Shown one piece after another: positions 32,901-41,110 of a stretch of DNA of 55,000 bases. The notes below the pieces were generated by a model. The model saw only the letters and a program-made list of their open reading frames with translations, was not told the DNA's origin and searched no databases. Origin of the DNA: Symbiodinium natans (lineage: Eukaryota > Sar > Dinophyceae > Suessiales > Symbiodiniaceae); contig CAJNDS010002568.1 in assembly GCA_905221605.1 (NCBI GenBank), forward strand, positions 908,913 through 963,912, in the 5' to 3' direction. The position numbers were made by a program, and so were the translations under genes. Positions within the stretch are counted from its first letter, which is position 1. Each line of letters begins with the position of its first letter.

Positions 32901-33840
32901 GAATACCACCGAAGTACGAAATCTCAATCTCATCTTCGTTTTCATCAAGGTCAAAGACTTCGGGGAAGTTCTCTGGCTCTTCTCCAATGTGAAACATGGA
33001 AATCTGTCTCACTGTCGCTCGATTCGTAGCTGCTGTGTTTCTCGAGTTGCTTGAGGTAGCCGTTGAGGAAGTACTTGGGAGTGTGGTGCTTTGCGTTCGA
33101 ACACTTTGGGAATCATCTTCTTGGGCTTGTCTGACTGTTCCCATTTGTAAATCCTTTTGCTTCAACCTGCACTGAGCTTCGAAATGTCCTGGCTTCTGAC
33201 AATAGTGGCAAACACCTGCACCATGTCCTTTTCCTTTTCCTCCTTTGTTGTAGCCTTTTCCTCTTCCTTTTGACCAACCTCGTCCTTTCTTTCCTCTGCC
33301 TTTGAATCCTCTTCCTCGTCCTTTCCTGTAGTACTGGAACTCGCCTTTTCCTCGACCTTTCTTTCCTCCAAACTTGCCTTTATATCCTCCAAACTGCTTT
33401 CCTTTGCCTTTGTGGCTCCACTTACCTTTTCCTTTGTGGTACTTGTCCTTTCCTTTTCCTTTGTCTTCAATCCTGCTGATGTCCATGTCAGCCTGTCCTT
33501 GGTGGTCCTTTCCTGAGTTGATCAGGTCTGTCGTTGTCCACCTTGTTGCTTGCTCATAGGACAAGAGATACTGACGAAGAGTGCCATACTTTGACGTTTC
33601 CTTCTGGTTCAAGAGCAAATGTTGACGAACTGCTCCATCTGTGCCGCCTAGAACAACGGACACCTTCAAGTCATCATCCATGACTGAACCGCTAGCTCGT
33701 TCATACTCTTCGATCATCTCTTCAAATTTCAGCAAGTTTTCTTGAGTTGACTTCTTGGCATCGAACTTGTGGTTGAGGACTGAGTTGAGGAGTTGCAAGC
33801 TTCTTGCTCTCGTGTGGGGCTGATGCTCTTCAACCAACAT
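26749..33840 (-). CDS. LTR-2 Gag-Pol polyprotein (2363 aa)
   Basis: Copia order, approximate residues: C-terminal part of Gag (1-110); CHYCQKPGHFEAQC zinc knuckle (about 213); aspartic protease ILDSGADASLV (about 375); integrase zinc site with HSLTH and CEHC (about 847), core Asp in WLSFDFCYT, Asp in LKADNEGT, Glu in SNGAAERAI (about 985); RT with IYSLDVKDAFLQ and catalytic HVDDLQ (about 1591); RNase H with FFSDSDWAG, SSAEAEYLAL, TDSSACRG (1802-1930). Beyond RNase H come a hydrophobic segment (FVLVIVLVLFAAFYAW, about 2065) and some 250 residues of Lys/Glu coiled coil with a very basic end. The frame begins inside Gag; the Gag N-terminus is in the preceding ORF, one base out of frame. Confidence 0.93.
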   Translation of the reverse strand: MLVEEHQPHTRARSLQLLNSVLNHKFDAKKSTQENLLKFEEMIEEYERASGSVMDDDLKVSVVLGGTDGAVRQHLLLNQKETSKYGTLRQYLLSYEQATRWTTTDLINSGKDHQGQADMDISRIEDKGKGKDKYHKGKGKWSHKGKGKQFGGYKGKFGGKKGRGKGEFQYYRKGRGRGFKGRGKKGRGWSKGRGKGYNKGGKGKGHGAGVCHYCQKPGHFEAQCRLKQKDLQMGTVRQAQEDDSQSVRTQSTTLPSTSSTATSSNSRNTAATNRATVRQISMFHIGEEPENFPEVFDLDENEDEIEISYFGGILRVAEVEEYFIGEEDQESEDEDDELMRWYSEDRKEPREEVQFVRAVEEIYEGSPLHERIEVILDSGADASLVPMWLSKEGLMMKSSKRTTLQDAQGKSIRTDGQRMLNLTFCGRDGAVTKVQEAFTVASVLNPLIAIGKLFRAGWQLKNEEQEGLTLTDGEVCIPVHYHKNSLAAYAYVQTPSKIYKKMSNDICVIRTIVQLNSHLQGAIDKQEPGWHDTDSLVIVKHSERQKRFENPSFVYSARNFPFRSTLVKEEEGWRVIEVSKKYNQKMDPFEEFEGGEHETVTAISTKPIPIWLLGTPVSAEERAEQESNSNDFWRIDKGELVRYHMTPRTVLFYPIGVKKCPVEFSDIEEERHTYGECVYATETYEKEDNWFTDFSPLEEPFRLPWCGQTRFRIKPEALPQEVPQEERHVPRQREDVPMEEEQPLAVQAEHPEALEVVEESFVHEGIEYNSDKSSLRELQALARLYGAKTSGSKKQILKRLAGIVREERLEVQFQKSRDEHDAQVIPVRIPKEPSEEEREAHSLTHLPFQPWCEHCVAMKSREDPHRSSGMKLTSSADSAKPWLSFDFCYTATTGSEESPAVALVLVDSWTKAVLAVPVERRGGPDNVRHLAEAIVHFSTQLGYSSICLKADNEGTCRAVKEKVQKIRSGLGLSTVLADSIPYDHESNGAAERAIQTVRRQSNTLMDELRARTELSLPHSHPVMSWSFRHACWLLNRFSRSSSTGKTAYEVIHGYPYSGKLLAFGSTVMAKRLKHNKKGDRLWNAGVFVGKTDQDTWLIAQVDGIHITRSVRALPEQYDPRRVSNVSTHTWQIKQSMLGTRVLPESKRARARPQVLPAIAEEEQQRLEDQREEDDGPDDEAGSDATSSEEEEEKKSKATSRDEEEERGHMSEAEILEDQEQPDQEESKKRSLSVGDDAMLSDMAEAMKAATVPREVSAEASRSSSVKHPTEFEEVGSPSKIPRHRPEAPRFQRGSINRAEVFSNMPHDDEVFEEEEFWTFSEDEEEPEVEPEKKKEATKVPPSFFDEEAGPPEVDPEFLQELDDEATEKEIRRLTKMEVIELVATEEEKSTSRIPFADTVKEKFKWLTTKLVKDWRFRENTDFVPDGKLKNGIGQRCWQRRARLVAREYKTEGKREDVFSPATSPGITKLIPILALINSWSIYSLDVKDAFLQVPQRTSCLCKVPEEGAHVVREMTKEEREEAGSLSSFSSWCWKLRRVLPGQRDASSLWSDYCDELLTGEGFERSTGNPALYRLLKTSSNGKKFVAAICIVHVDDLQMAGKQKTVEPILRSLEKKVKLQIEGPFLTEEEYNRGYSEGSVRFLKRKYSFENHELRICSDGKYSKKLVEILNLQKRKSKNSPCTPASQEPDFSPELPEEEATKYRSAVGIFLYVAQDRPDIQFATRNLSTKMAKPTQRKKKELEHLALYLKGTADYSITYKKTEKGTSALSRPRNLKNDKPENSSDEEKAEQEGEHLLEFFSDSDWAGDKETRKSVSCATFFLNGMYFYSYSRTQRSISLSSAEAEYLALTGAASEAFGLHCAIRFLTGEPVNLKAFTDSSACRGITNRQGVGRIKHLQIRLLWLQSAVKEGRLTVHAVPTKENTADIGTKALSAKRVKFLLHRLRMKGPSGRVGQEEQEEFEKEEMVRRLEKVFRSKRGIILALSAMACSSEAKKIQEESDSREPRAVSVLGSMFCSSMRSFAVACHAVVQFVFASAAESTQAPQSEEQKTEAVEGSSMSITEFVLVIVLVLFAAFYAWQQIPVKKEKEESESEESSEDQMKKRGKKSAQSRRRKRVQKQEDEEGEEVEDEETEKKIRSSASAKVQEADDLTDDEFRKRLLDRKEKLKEKFEELKKKESELEKKEADLKKRESVVLKAEKEAEEKVEKALAREKEVEERMEQAKAWQKENEDREQQYVERDAWFEQEKARYASERLSEYRKENEFQKDDHNQRVVKLKEAERDLRAQIQRNEATIEWLESEVKKQQREAKEDFDRYAKKIGYHLKNPKKPKNHKKSKEHKKKQKLKKRKRTRPRSPQDQEEVRS

Positions 33841-35569
33841 TCTCGCTTGCTACCTGCTTGATCGTTCTCAATGGTCTTCCTTTGGTGTAGGAGGTGAGGA
33901 TGGAGTGCAACTTTCTCGCTTGGGCTTTACCTTCTTCTGTATAATCCTCCATGTCTTGTGCTGCTTCTCTATCTTTCTCTATCTCATTCATCTTCTCGAG
34001 GATCTCATTGTCTAACGCTCCAATCCAACTTCTCATCTTCGTTCGAAACTCCAGAAAACCATCTCGTTCTTCTTTGTAAGTGCTGGGTCCAAACACTTCT
34101 GGGGCTTTGATCAGCTTGTGAAGTTCAACATCTCCAGGTCTTCTTGACTCTGCTCGGCGTGCAACATTTTCCACAGCTTCTGATGTGAGCTTTGCTGTAG
34201 CTGCAACTGCATTTGCTGTGAGCTCTGCTTGCTGCGCCAATGCCTGGTTTGTCGCTACTGATGCTTCTTGCATAATCTGCCGCTGCTGACCCATTGCATT
34301 TGCAAGTTCTTGAAGCTGCTGCGTCGCTGTCCCTGCTTGCGTTTGCTGACTGCTCATTGCATGTGCCAGCTGCTGAATCTGCTGAGAGTTTGTAGCTGTG
34401 ATCTCTGTCAATTGTCTCAATGCTTCTTCCATTGCCACTGCACACTGCATGTGCGTATACAACAACACCAAATACAAGCACAGCTTCTTGGACTGCAGGC
34501 AAACATGTACTGCACGACGCGTTTCTCTCCTCGACAGCTTCTTCTGCTTCTTCTCTCTTTTCTTTTGTTTGACTTTGGCCCAAAAATATAGACTGATCCA
34601 AGTAACCATGCCTATCGGGGTCCCAAGTAGAATGCATAGTTGGTGACACGTGCGCACGACGTAGCTCGTCACGGGCTCAAGGCTTCTTCCTGCAATGACT
34701 GCAAGGTACTTCACATACTCGAAAATGTCGTTGTTCTTTAAGTGGGGAACCTCTTCATTCATCCCGAGCTTGACATTCTTTATCTCTCTCTTTCCAGCAT
34801 TCTTGTACTCCATGCTGTCCACGATCGTGTAGTAGTGCTCGAGGAAACCACTTTCGAATTGCTTCTTGAGGTGCGTATTGGGGCTTCTGAGGATGCTGAA
34901 CCAACTCGCCAGCTCAGTCTGATCGCTTTCTTCTTCTTTTTCCTTTCTCACATAGTCGACACCATTCTGTGTCTCATCCTGGTTCTTCCCGGCAGGCTCA
35001 ACTTCCACCGAGGCTATCATTCTTTTTCTGTTCATCCCGGCAGGCTCAACATCCACCGAGGCAGTCTCCTTGGCATACTTGACGATGGAGATTCCGTCTC
35101 TTTCGTTCACCACGAAGATCACTGTGAAGGAGGTTGCTAGAAGGACTCCGGCTAGGAACACCTTCAGCCACAACCATCTTCCTGCAGCTTGCATAAACGT
35201 TGCTCCTTCTTCGTGTCGTCTTCTTTCCAGGAGGAACATTCTGTCGGGGCAACACAATCTGCAGGGGATCGTCTCATTCACGATCATGCTGTTTCTGAGA
35301 CCATGGCAGTCTCTTCTCGCATGTGTTCGTTCTCCCGAAGGGGCGTAGTAGAGCTTCGGCAGCTCATCTTCTTCCATCACAGTTTCTTTCCTGTACTCGA
35401 CCTTCATGATCTCTTTCATCAGGTCTCGTGCCAGAAATGCTAGCACGGAGGCTAAAACCAGGGAAGCCATTGCGATCACTACTCTCTCTACTTCTGGTAA
35501 CTTCATCGCTCCCAAAGGGGATCTAGGGAGCTCCGCTACCATGTTGAAAATCATGGCTTCTACAGCCAT
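33830..35569 (-). CDS. LTR-2 ORF1: membrane-segment protein fused to the Gag N-terminus (579 aa)
   Basis: Open from inside the 5' LTR; an ATG formed at the LTR/primer-site junction (35,540-35,542) and a later one (MKLPEVERVV) are candidate starts. Segments: hydrophobic helix (VVIAMASLVLASVLAFLA), a His/Cys domain (APSGERTHARRDCHGL...CRLCC), second hydrophobic helix (LWLKVFLAGVLLATSF), a duplicated VEPAG peptide, third and fourth helices (MVTWISLYFWA, LCLYLVLLYTHMQCAVAM), an Ala/Gln-rich coiled coil, then Gag sequence (LIKAPEVFGPSTYKEERDGF). Ends 11 bases after the next ORF begins. Membrane segments before Gag are unusual for copia and suggest membrane-associated assembly; that is inference. 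Confidence 0.75.
   Translation of the reverse strand: MAVEAMIFNMVAELPRSPLGAMKLPEVERVVIAMASLVLASVLAFLARDLMKEIMKVEYRKETVMEEDELPKLYYAPSGERTHARRDCHGLRNSMIVNETIPCRLCCPDRMFLLERRRHEEGATFMQAAGRWLWLKVFLAGVLLATSFTVIFVVNERDGISIVKYAKETASVDVEPAGMNRKRMIASVEVEPAGKNQDETQNGVDYVRKEKEEESDQTELASWFSILRSPNTHLKKQFESGFLEHYYTIVDSMEYKNAGKREIKNVKLGMNEEVPHLKNNDIFEYVKYLAVIAGRSLEPVTSYVVRTCHQLCILLGTPIGMVTWISLYFWAKVKQKKREKKQKKLSRRETRRAVHVCLQSKKLCLYLVLLYTHMQCAVAMEEALRQLTEITATNSQQIQQLAHAMSSQQTQAGTATQQLQELANAMGQQRQIMQEASVATNQALAQQAELTANAVAATAKLTSEAVENVARRAESRRPGDVELHKLIKAPEVFGPSTYKEERDGFLEFRTKMRSWIGALDNEILEKMNEIEKDREAAQDMEDYTEEGKAQARKLHSILTSYTKGRPLRTIKQVASENVG
35530..35541 (-). other. Primer-binding site of LTR-2
   Basis: Minus strand TGGTAGCGGAGC directly follows the 5' LTR; the same 12 bases follow the 5' LTR of LTR-1. 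The TGG start complements the CCA end of a tRNA, and TGGTAGC fits eukaryotic initiator tRNA-Met 3' ends; the identity of the tRNA is inference. Confidence 0.75.
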
Positions 35570-35744
35570 CTTCCCACTCTACAAACAAAACACTCACGGT
35601 CTACACTTTTCCTGCTCTCGCACTGGGGGCGGTGCTTAAGCCTGTTCGGACAAACATGCATGCTTTCATGCCGTTCTCTGCATTCCTGCTTCACAGGGTA
35701 ATGGTCCTACTTGGGATACTCATGCACTATGTGACAATCGAACA
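35542..35744 (-). repeat. LTR-2, 5' LTR (203 bp)
   Basis: Identical by eye to 25,549-25,751. As the 5' LTR on the minus strand it should carry the promoter, but I cannot place a TATA-like box with confidence. Confidence 0.95.
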
Positions 35745-35749
35745 AGTCC
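35745..35749 (+). repeat. Target-site duplication AGTCC of LTR-2 (right copy)
   Basis: Pairs with 25,544-25,548. Confidence 0.93.
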
Positions 35750-37186
35750 GAAGGCAAGTGACGTGATTCTCGTGGAAGAACATGTAGTTCACCAGGTGGC
35801 GCAGGCACCGCCATGATCCCTCATTGGGACTCCCACACATGCTACTCAATGTTTTTATTGCATACTGTGCAGCAGGATAATCGCTTGACACGTAAAGCAG
35901 CACCCCAATGCACTTTCTGTAGATTCCTGACTTCTCCTCATCAAGTGGCGTTAGCTGTGTCCATAAAGGAAGCGTGCCTGTTGGTAAAGGACTGTCCTTT
36001 GGGCGCTGTGCGGCGACGCCAAGGATTCTTGCAAGATCTACGACGTGCTTAGGGTTTGGGCTAATGCAGAAAACATCACCCTTGACCCATCTGTGTCTCC
36101 GTTTTAAGAAACTGACCTCATCATCGGGTTGTCTCAAAAAGGAAACTGTGCAGCGATACCTGGACTTCACACACTCACTGAGTCTCTGCATGGTCGGATC
36201 GGACCCGACTGCAAAAAGATCATCAACGTGGCAAAGACCCCCGCCTCCCCCGCCATGGCCCTCATCTGAACCTCCAGGAATGGAGAACAGTGCTGGGGCT
36301 TCCACCAGCGGTTCAATGGCCATTTCCTTTATCAGGTGTGCTTGAAACGCTTGGAACCAATCCTTGGCTCCTGAGCGTTGGCCTGGGAGGTTTCGGAGTA
36401 GCTTGTAGTATCTTTGCTCACCTCTCACCCATATGGTAACGATGGTATCGACGGCTTGCGGAACCGTCAGATAAGCATCTGCAACGTCCAAAGACAGGGC
36501 TGTCCAGCCCTCAGGCTGACGTGCAACAAGCGCAGCTGGCAGCACACGAAGAAGTGCATTCGACGATGCAGGTGCAAACACCTCGTTGTCCACCATGGCA
36601 CTGAGCCACCTGAACTCACGGGCGACAAAACGGGCCCGACGAAGGAAAGCTTCTCCACCTCCTTTCGGCGATGGTTTCACTCTCCAAGTTTTGACCATTT
36701 TTGTGCTTAGACGCTTAAACCCGCTGAAGTCAGCTGTGGCAGGTAGCCTTTCAAGAACATTCATGGTTTCAAGTCGGGCTAACTCGAATGCTTCAGCTAT
36801 GTCGTCAATGTGGGCCAATTCTTCACTTGACAGCTGAGGCTCACCGGCCCCAAAAGGCCTCCACAACTCTTCAGGGATGTTCTTGGCATCTTCGAAATTG
36901 TCGGTTGCATTCCAAGCAGGCGGATCCTCAACTGACTCGTTGAGGTCAGTGTCTGACCCAAGGCCTAGGTCTTCTAAGTGGACGACTTCATCGTTGTGGT
37001 GATGGGAATTCACTGCCCGGATCCTCTGGCGCTTTGCTTCCTGAACATCACCATCAAGTTCAGCTCTTTCATGAACCTGTTCAAGTTCAGCCATGGCACT
37101 GTCTAAACCTTCTAGTCCCCCTAATTCATCAACCGGGGTGGTCGGCTGACCGGGGTTAAGGCCTACACCCAGACTAGGGTTTGGGG
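35750..37186 (-). CDS. LTR-1 reverse transcriptase
   Basis: Begins in a frame open from about 37,185 (ALTPNPSLGVG...), one base out of phase with the integrase frame. RT features: KTWRVKPSPKG, RRARFVAREF, ALSLDVADAYLTVP (first catalytic Asp), RNLPGQRSGAKDW and CHVDDLFAVG with the catalytic Asp pair (36,213-36,236). Then comes the thumb/connection with SDYPAAQYAIKTLSS. The frame runs into LTR-2 after HVTCLRT and continues at 25,548. Confidence 0.9.
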
Positions 37187-40100
37187 TCAGTGCCTGACAC
37201 GGCTTGGGTTCTCCTGTGGCCAGTGCGCTCTCATCTCAGGAGGCGCTGATCGTGGTGGAAGTCTGGAAGGTTGTGATGGTTCCTGGGCAGGAGGTCGATA
37301 ATCGGGAGTCGCAGGCATGCCATCGGCTGGCAATCTCACAGAAGAAGGGGCGAGGGCAATGTCATGGGGATTGTCGAAGACATCTTCATTCTCTGTTGGC
37401 GGGTCGCTGGCTGCAACCTCACTCCCACTGCCGGGGCCTTCCTCTGTGACTGGCTTTGGTGCAAGTTGGTTGCGACTTGCTCCGACACGTCCAGCAAGGA
37501 ATGACACATGCTTGTCAGGTGTGTCTCGCAATGCAGGCAAGAGGCTGGGATCATACTCACATGTGGTTCGACGGACTGATCTGGCGACGACAAGGCGACC
37601 TGATGAAGTGCAAACAAGGTGACAATCAGAAACATCTGACTTCCCCAACCACATGGCCCGAAGCCACCGAGGTTTGCCCTTTGTAGCAGTCTTCACACGT
37701 GCCAGGACACACTCTGCAAAACGGACAAGTTTGCCTCCATATGGTGATGCATGCACTCTCTCCCATGGTGTGAGGTTTTGCGTGACACCAAATCGCTGAA
37801 GGGTCCAGCTGGCATGACGCCAACACCAGTGATGCAACGGGTCGAAAGTCTTGATCTTGATGTTCAACCTGCCCTCGAGCTCAGAGAGCATTGTCCCTGC
37901 GAGTTGTCTGATGCGCTCAATGGCACCTTCTGCATGGTTGCCTTGGTGCTCCCCCACTTGGGGTTGTTCAATGTGGGTCTCCATGCCAATGCGGTGCCTG
38001 AGTGCCTGGACTGCATTCGCAAGCGCAGTGCATGACCCCTCTGGGTCGGCACTAAGGGTGATTCGTCTGTGCCCAAGGTACGACAGCAGCTTGGTCAGCT
38101 CAACTGCCATGTAGTTACGGCAAGCAGTTCCACCTTTGCTCGGCACCGGCCATGCCTGCAACCACTTAGTCTGTGTGTCGTATGCAACCAGGCAGCACAA
38201 CTTGTCACCCCCATCAACCCTACTGGTATACGCAACATCAAAGCACAAGACGGAACTTGCACGATGGTCTTCGGTCTTGGCCTCATGCCTGTCGGACCGT
38301 GCACGGAAGGCAACACAGTGGGCACACCACTCTCTGTAGGGTGTGTGGGTAAGGCAGTGTTGACGGTATGCATCTTCACTTGGTGCTGTAACATGTTTCT
38401 GCTCCACTGGCACACGCTCTTCAGCAGCAGCAAGCTGCTGCCGGGCCTGATGGGCAGCAATCAAGTCCTGGCGGGCTAAGTGATCTCTAATGCGCTTCAG
38501 CACAGTGGACTTACCACCGGAACGACCAAGCCCCAGTGACTGAGCAGCTTGCCTCAAAACAGCAAGGGTCGATTCAAGGCTCAACGACACACCGTCAACG
38601 ACGAGTGTCCCATCATCATCTGCTGCAACCTCGTCACGCAGGGCTGCATCAACTTGCAGTTCGGCCCCGGGATCGGGCGCAACGGCTGCATGCTGTTGTG
38701 GCTCATCCTGGTCCATATTTTCAGGCTCTTCAGGTGGTGGTGGCAACACATGAGGTCTGCTTGACTCGGCTGAGTCACTTGCAACTGTCAACCCAAGCTC
38801 ATCTGGGGAAACAATCTTGCGAGTGGCGAACACGATCAACTCACGGGTGGCATTCTCAGGCAAAGGTCCACTCAGATCGGAAGCATCAACGATGCTCTCG
38901 CACCACTCAAGAATCTCCCACTGATTGGATTCGGGGCACTTGGCAACAGTGCTCCTGAAGCTGCAACCCTCATGAGGCAACGCCATCGTGATGTCAACGA
39001 ACCGGTTTCCAAATCCACGCATGCCGAAAACATCTTCACTGATCTGCACAAAGTAATCAGGAAGAGCCAAATCAGCGACAGTGCACTTCACAGCACGGAC
39101 ACGGGATGCATCCTGCTGGATCATACGCACATGCAATCGTGCAGCAAGGCTATTCTGCCTGAAATGCAATGGGATTTGGATCTCTCCGTTAGGGCTGCAA
39201 AGACTCATGTTTCCATTTTTGTTCACCATGCTGAATCCGGCGCGGTACAACTTCCCAACTGCAAGAAGAGGTGTGGTGATGTGGGGAGCAACCAAGAACG
39301 TTTCGGTGAATCCAGGCTGATCACCGAAGCTCAGCTCAGCTCGCCTAGTCCCGTGAACTAGCAGCTGATTCCCCTGGGCATCTTGAAAACCTTCCCATGG
39401 CCTTCCAGAGGAAACTCCAAGCATGCTGAGGTTTTGCGGTAGACAAGAGGCGTCAGCACCTGAGTCAATTATGACTTCGATCTCCATGCCATGCTCGGCA
39501 TTCTGCTGGACCATGCGCACTGATCCACTGGTCGAGGTCACACCCGAAGTGTGCTCAACCACATCACGCTGACACACGCCCGAAGCGTGCTCAGCCTCGC
39601 TCTGCGCATCACTCGGCAATGCATTGTGGAAAACGCACCACCTCGATGGCACACAACGTGAAAAGATGCTCAGCGCTTTGCAAAAGAAACCCGAAGCTCC
39701 CTTGCTTTGCCTGTCTACTTCGTCTTGGCTCTCCACACAAGAATCACAACCTGACACCATGCGGATCTCACCCCCGGCTGACTCATCAAAGTCATCGAGG
39801 TTGTAGGTGACTCGTCTCACCTGGGGCTTTGCAGCAGGTTTTGCCTTGGCAGGGGCAGCTGACACGGCTGTGTCAGCATGTGCAGCGCTGCTATCAGCAA
39901 CAGCGGCGTCTTCAACCTGTCTGACTCGCTTGGATCGGCAGTCTCGGGCAAAGTGACCCTTTCGGCCACAATTATGACAAGTTTTGTTTGCGGCAGGGTT
40001 AGGGTTTGTGCTGGGCGGAGGCCTGGACTTACCATCCCCTTTCTTACCATCACCCTTACCCTTCTTACCCTTGTCATATCTGCCCTTTTTACCACCTTTA

Positions 40101-41110
40101 TCTCCCTTATCACCCTTCTTAGTCTTGCCTTTGCTTAGCCTATCAATCTCCTTCTGAAGACGGTCGATTTCCATTGGAACGGCTTCACTGGATGCTGCAG
40201 GCGCATTCACAAGCACACCACCTTTGCCCTCTGACAGGCCATAAGTCGCTGCAACAGACGCACTCCACTTTGACGAAGAAGCATCATATCGAGCAACCAA
40301 ACTTCGCAACTCGGCATATGTCCAGGAGTCTTCCATGGTCAAGTTCACATGCTGACGAAGTTGGCCTGTTAAACATCTCAGAAGCGAAACAACCTTCTGA
40401 TCATCGGACATGGCCTGTGATGCAATCGAGTCATACTCTGCCATCGCCTGCTCAAGCCTAACAACCTGAGTCAGGAGGCCTTGCTTGTTGTCGAACACAG
40501 GCCAATTGTGGATTGTCTGCATGAGGGCTAAGGCTCTGGTGCGGGATGAAGGGCGAAGGTCAAGCGAGATCAAGCGGTATGCTTCGTACCCGTTATTGTC
40601 AGACACAGTCTTAAGAAGACGCTTCAGACGGTCGTTCAAAAGCGATGCAAGCAGGCCATACATGATGCGTGACCTGTCGAGCTCAGTGGCGCTCAGCTGT
40701 GCAGGGAGAACTTCAGTTTTCGGATTCGATTTCAAGCGAGTGAAGTCCACCTGAAACTCCTTATCTAAGGTCCCCAAATACTGCTCAAACTCCCAAGACC
40801 ATGCTGGCCACTTGATCAGCTCCTCATCTCGGGTCTGACAAGAAAAGGTTGAAGGATGCCTCAACACCTTGCTCAGGTCTTTGGCCGCTAGACCTGAGTA
40901 GGATGTGGTCGCAGCGGCTGCTGCGGCGCGGGATTCGGACTGGCTCCTCAGAAGCTCGGTCAACACCTGCTGGTTCTGCTGCATTCCTGCAAGAATCTCC
41001 AAAAGACGAGTCTCACCATCTGTTGGACCGGCGCTGCCGGTTGGGCTGAGGACAGGGCTGAGTGCTGGGCTTGCTAGCGGATGTGGCCCAGCTCCATTCC
41101 CGTCGGTCAT
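37187..41110 (-). CDS. LTR-1 Gag-protease-integrase
   Basis: Start at the ATG of MTDGNGAGPHPL (41,108-41,110); a longer frame would need a TTG. About 1,307 residues. Gag core near 60-290, CHNCGRKGHFARDC zinc knuckle (about 387), protease IIDSGADASCL (about 552), integrase zinc site HCLTHTPYREWCAHC (about 930), core Asp in CFDVAYTS, Asp in LSADPEGSC, Glu in HAEGAIERI (about 1065). It ends SRVRH at 37,187 in a frame one base away from RT. This may be a lesion in this copy or a programmed shift. The ATG overlaps the stop of the upstream ORF as TGATG. Confidence 0.9.
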   Translation of the reverse strand: MTDGNGAGPHPLASPALSPVLSPTGSAGPTDGETRLLEILAGMQQNQQVLTELLRSQSESRAAAAAATTSYSGLAAKDLSKVLRHPSTFSCQTRDEELIKWPAWSWEFEQYLGTLDKEFQVDFTRLKSNPKTEVLPAQLSATELDRSRIMYGLLASLLNDRLKRLLKTVSDNNGYEAYRLISLDLRPSSRTRALALMQTIHNWPVFDNKQGLLTQVVRLEQAMAEYDSIASQAMSDDQKVVSLLRCLTGQLRQHVNLTMEDSWTYAELRSLVARYDASSSKWSASVAATYGLSEGKGGVLVNAPAASSEAVPMEIDRLQKEIDRLSKGKTKKGDKGDKGGKKGRYDKGKKGKGDGKKGDGKSRPPPSTNPNPAANKTCHNCGRKGHFARDCRSKRVRQVEDAAVADSSAAHADTAVSAAPAKAKPAAKPQVRRVTYNLDDFDESAGGEIRMVSGCDSCVESQDEVDRQSKGASGFFCKALSIFSRCVPSRWCVFHNALPSDAQSEAEHASGVCQRDVVEHTSGVTSTSGSVRMVQQNAEHGMEIEVIIDSGADASCLPQNLSMLGVSSGRPWEGFQDAQGNQLLVHGTRRAELSFGDQPGFTETFLVAPHITTPLLAVGKLYRAGFSMVNKNGNMSLCSPNGEIQIPLHFRQNSLAARLHVRMIQQDASRVRAVKCTVADLALPDYFVQISEDVFGMRGFGNRFVDITMALPHEGCSFRSTVAKCPESNQWEILEWCESIVDASDLSGPLPENATRELIVFATRKIVSPDELGLTVASDSAESSRPHVLPPPPEEPENMDQDEPQQHAAVAPDPGAELQVDAALRDEVAADDDGTLVVDGVSLSLESTLAVLRQAAQSLGLGRSGGKSTVLKRIRDHLARQDLIAAHQARQQLAAAEERVPVEQKHVTAPSEDAYRQHCLTHTPYREWCAHCVAFRARSDRHEAKTEDHRASSVLCFDVAYTSRVDGGDKLCCLVAYDTQTKWLQAWPVPSKGGTACRNYMAVELTKLLSYLGHRRITLSADPEGSCTALANAVQALRHRIGMETHIEQPQVGEHQGNHAEGAIERIRQLAGTMLSELEGRLNIKIKTFDPLHHWCWRHASWTLQRFGVTQNLTPWERVHASPYGGKLVRFAECVLARVKTATKGKPRWLRAMWLGKSDVSDCHLVCTSSGRLVVARSVRRTTCEYDPSLLPALRDTPDKHVSFLAGRVGASRNQLAPKPVTEEGPGSGSEVAASDPPTENEDVFDNPHDIALAPSSVRLPADGMPATPDYRPPAQEPSQPSRLPPRSAPPEMRAHWPQENPSRVRH

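Larger units (their letters stand above)
25549..35744 (-). mobile_element. LTR-2: young Ty1/copia retrotransposon (10,196 bp)
   Basis: Identical 203-bp LTRs, target duplication AGTCC, primer-binding site (35,530-35,541), polypurine tract (25,752-25,760) and long open frames. In coding order: a membrane-segment ORF running into Gag, then Gag-protease-integrase-RT-RNase H with a coiled-coil extension, then an overlapping third ORF. It is one of the youngest insertions, lying inside LTR-1. At 10.2 kb it is large for copia, owing to the extra N- and C-terminal sequence. Confidence 0.95.
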
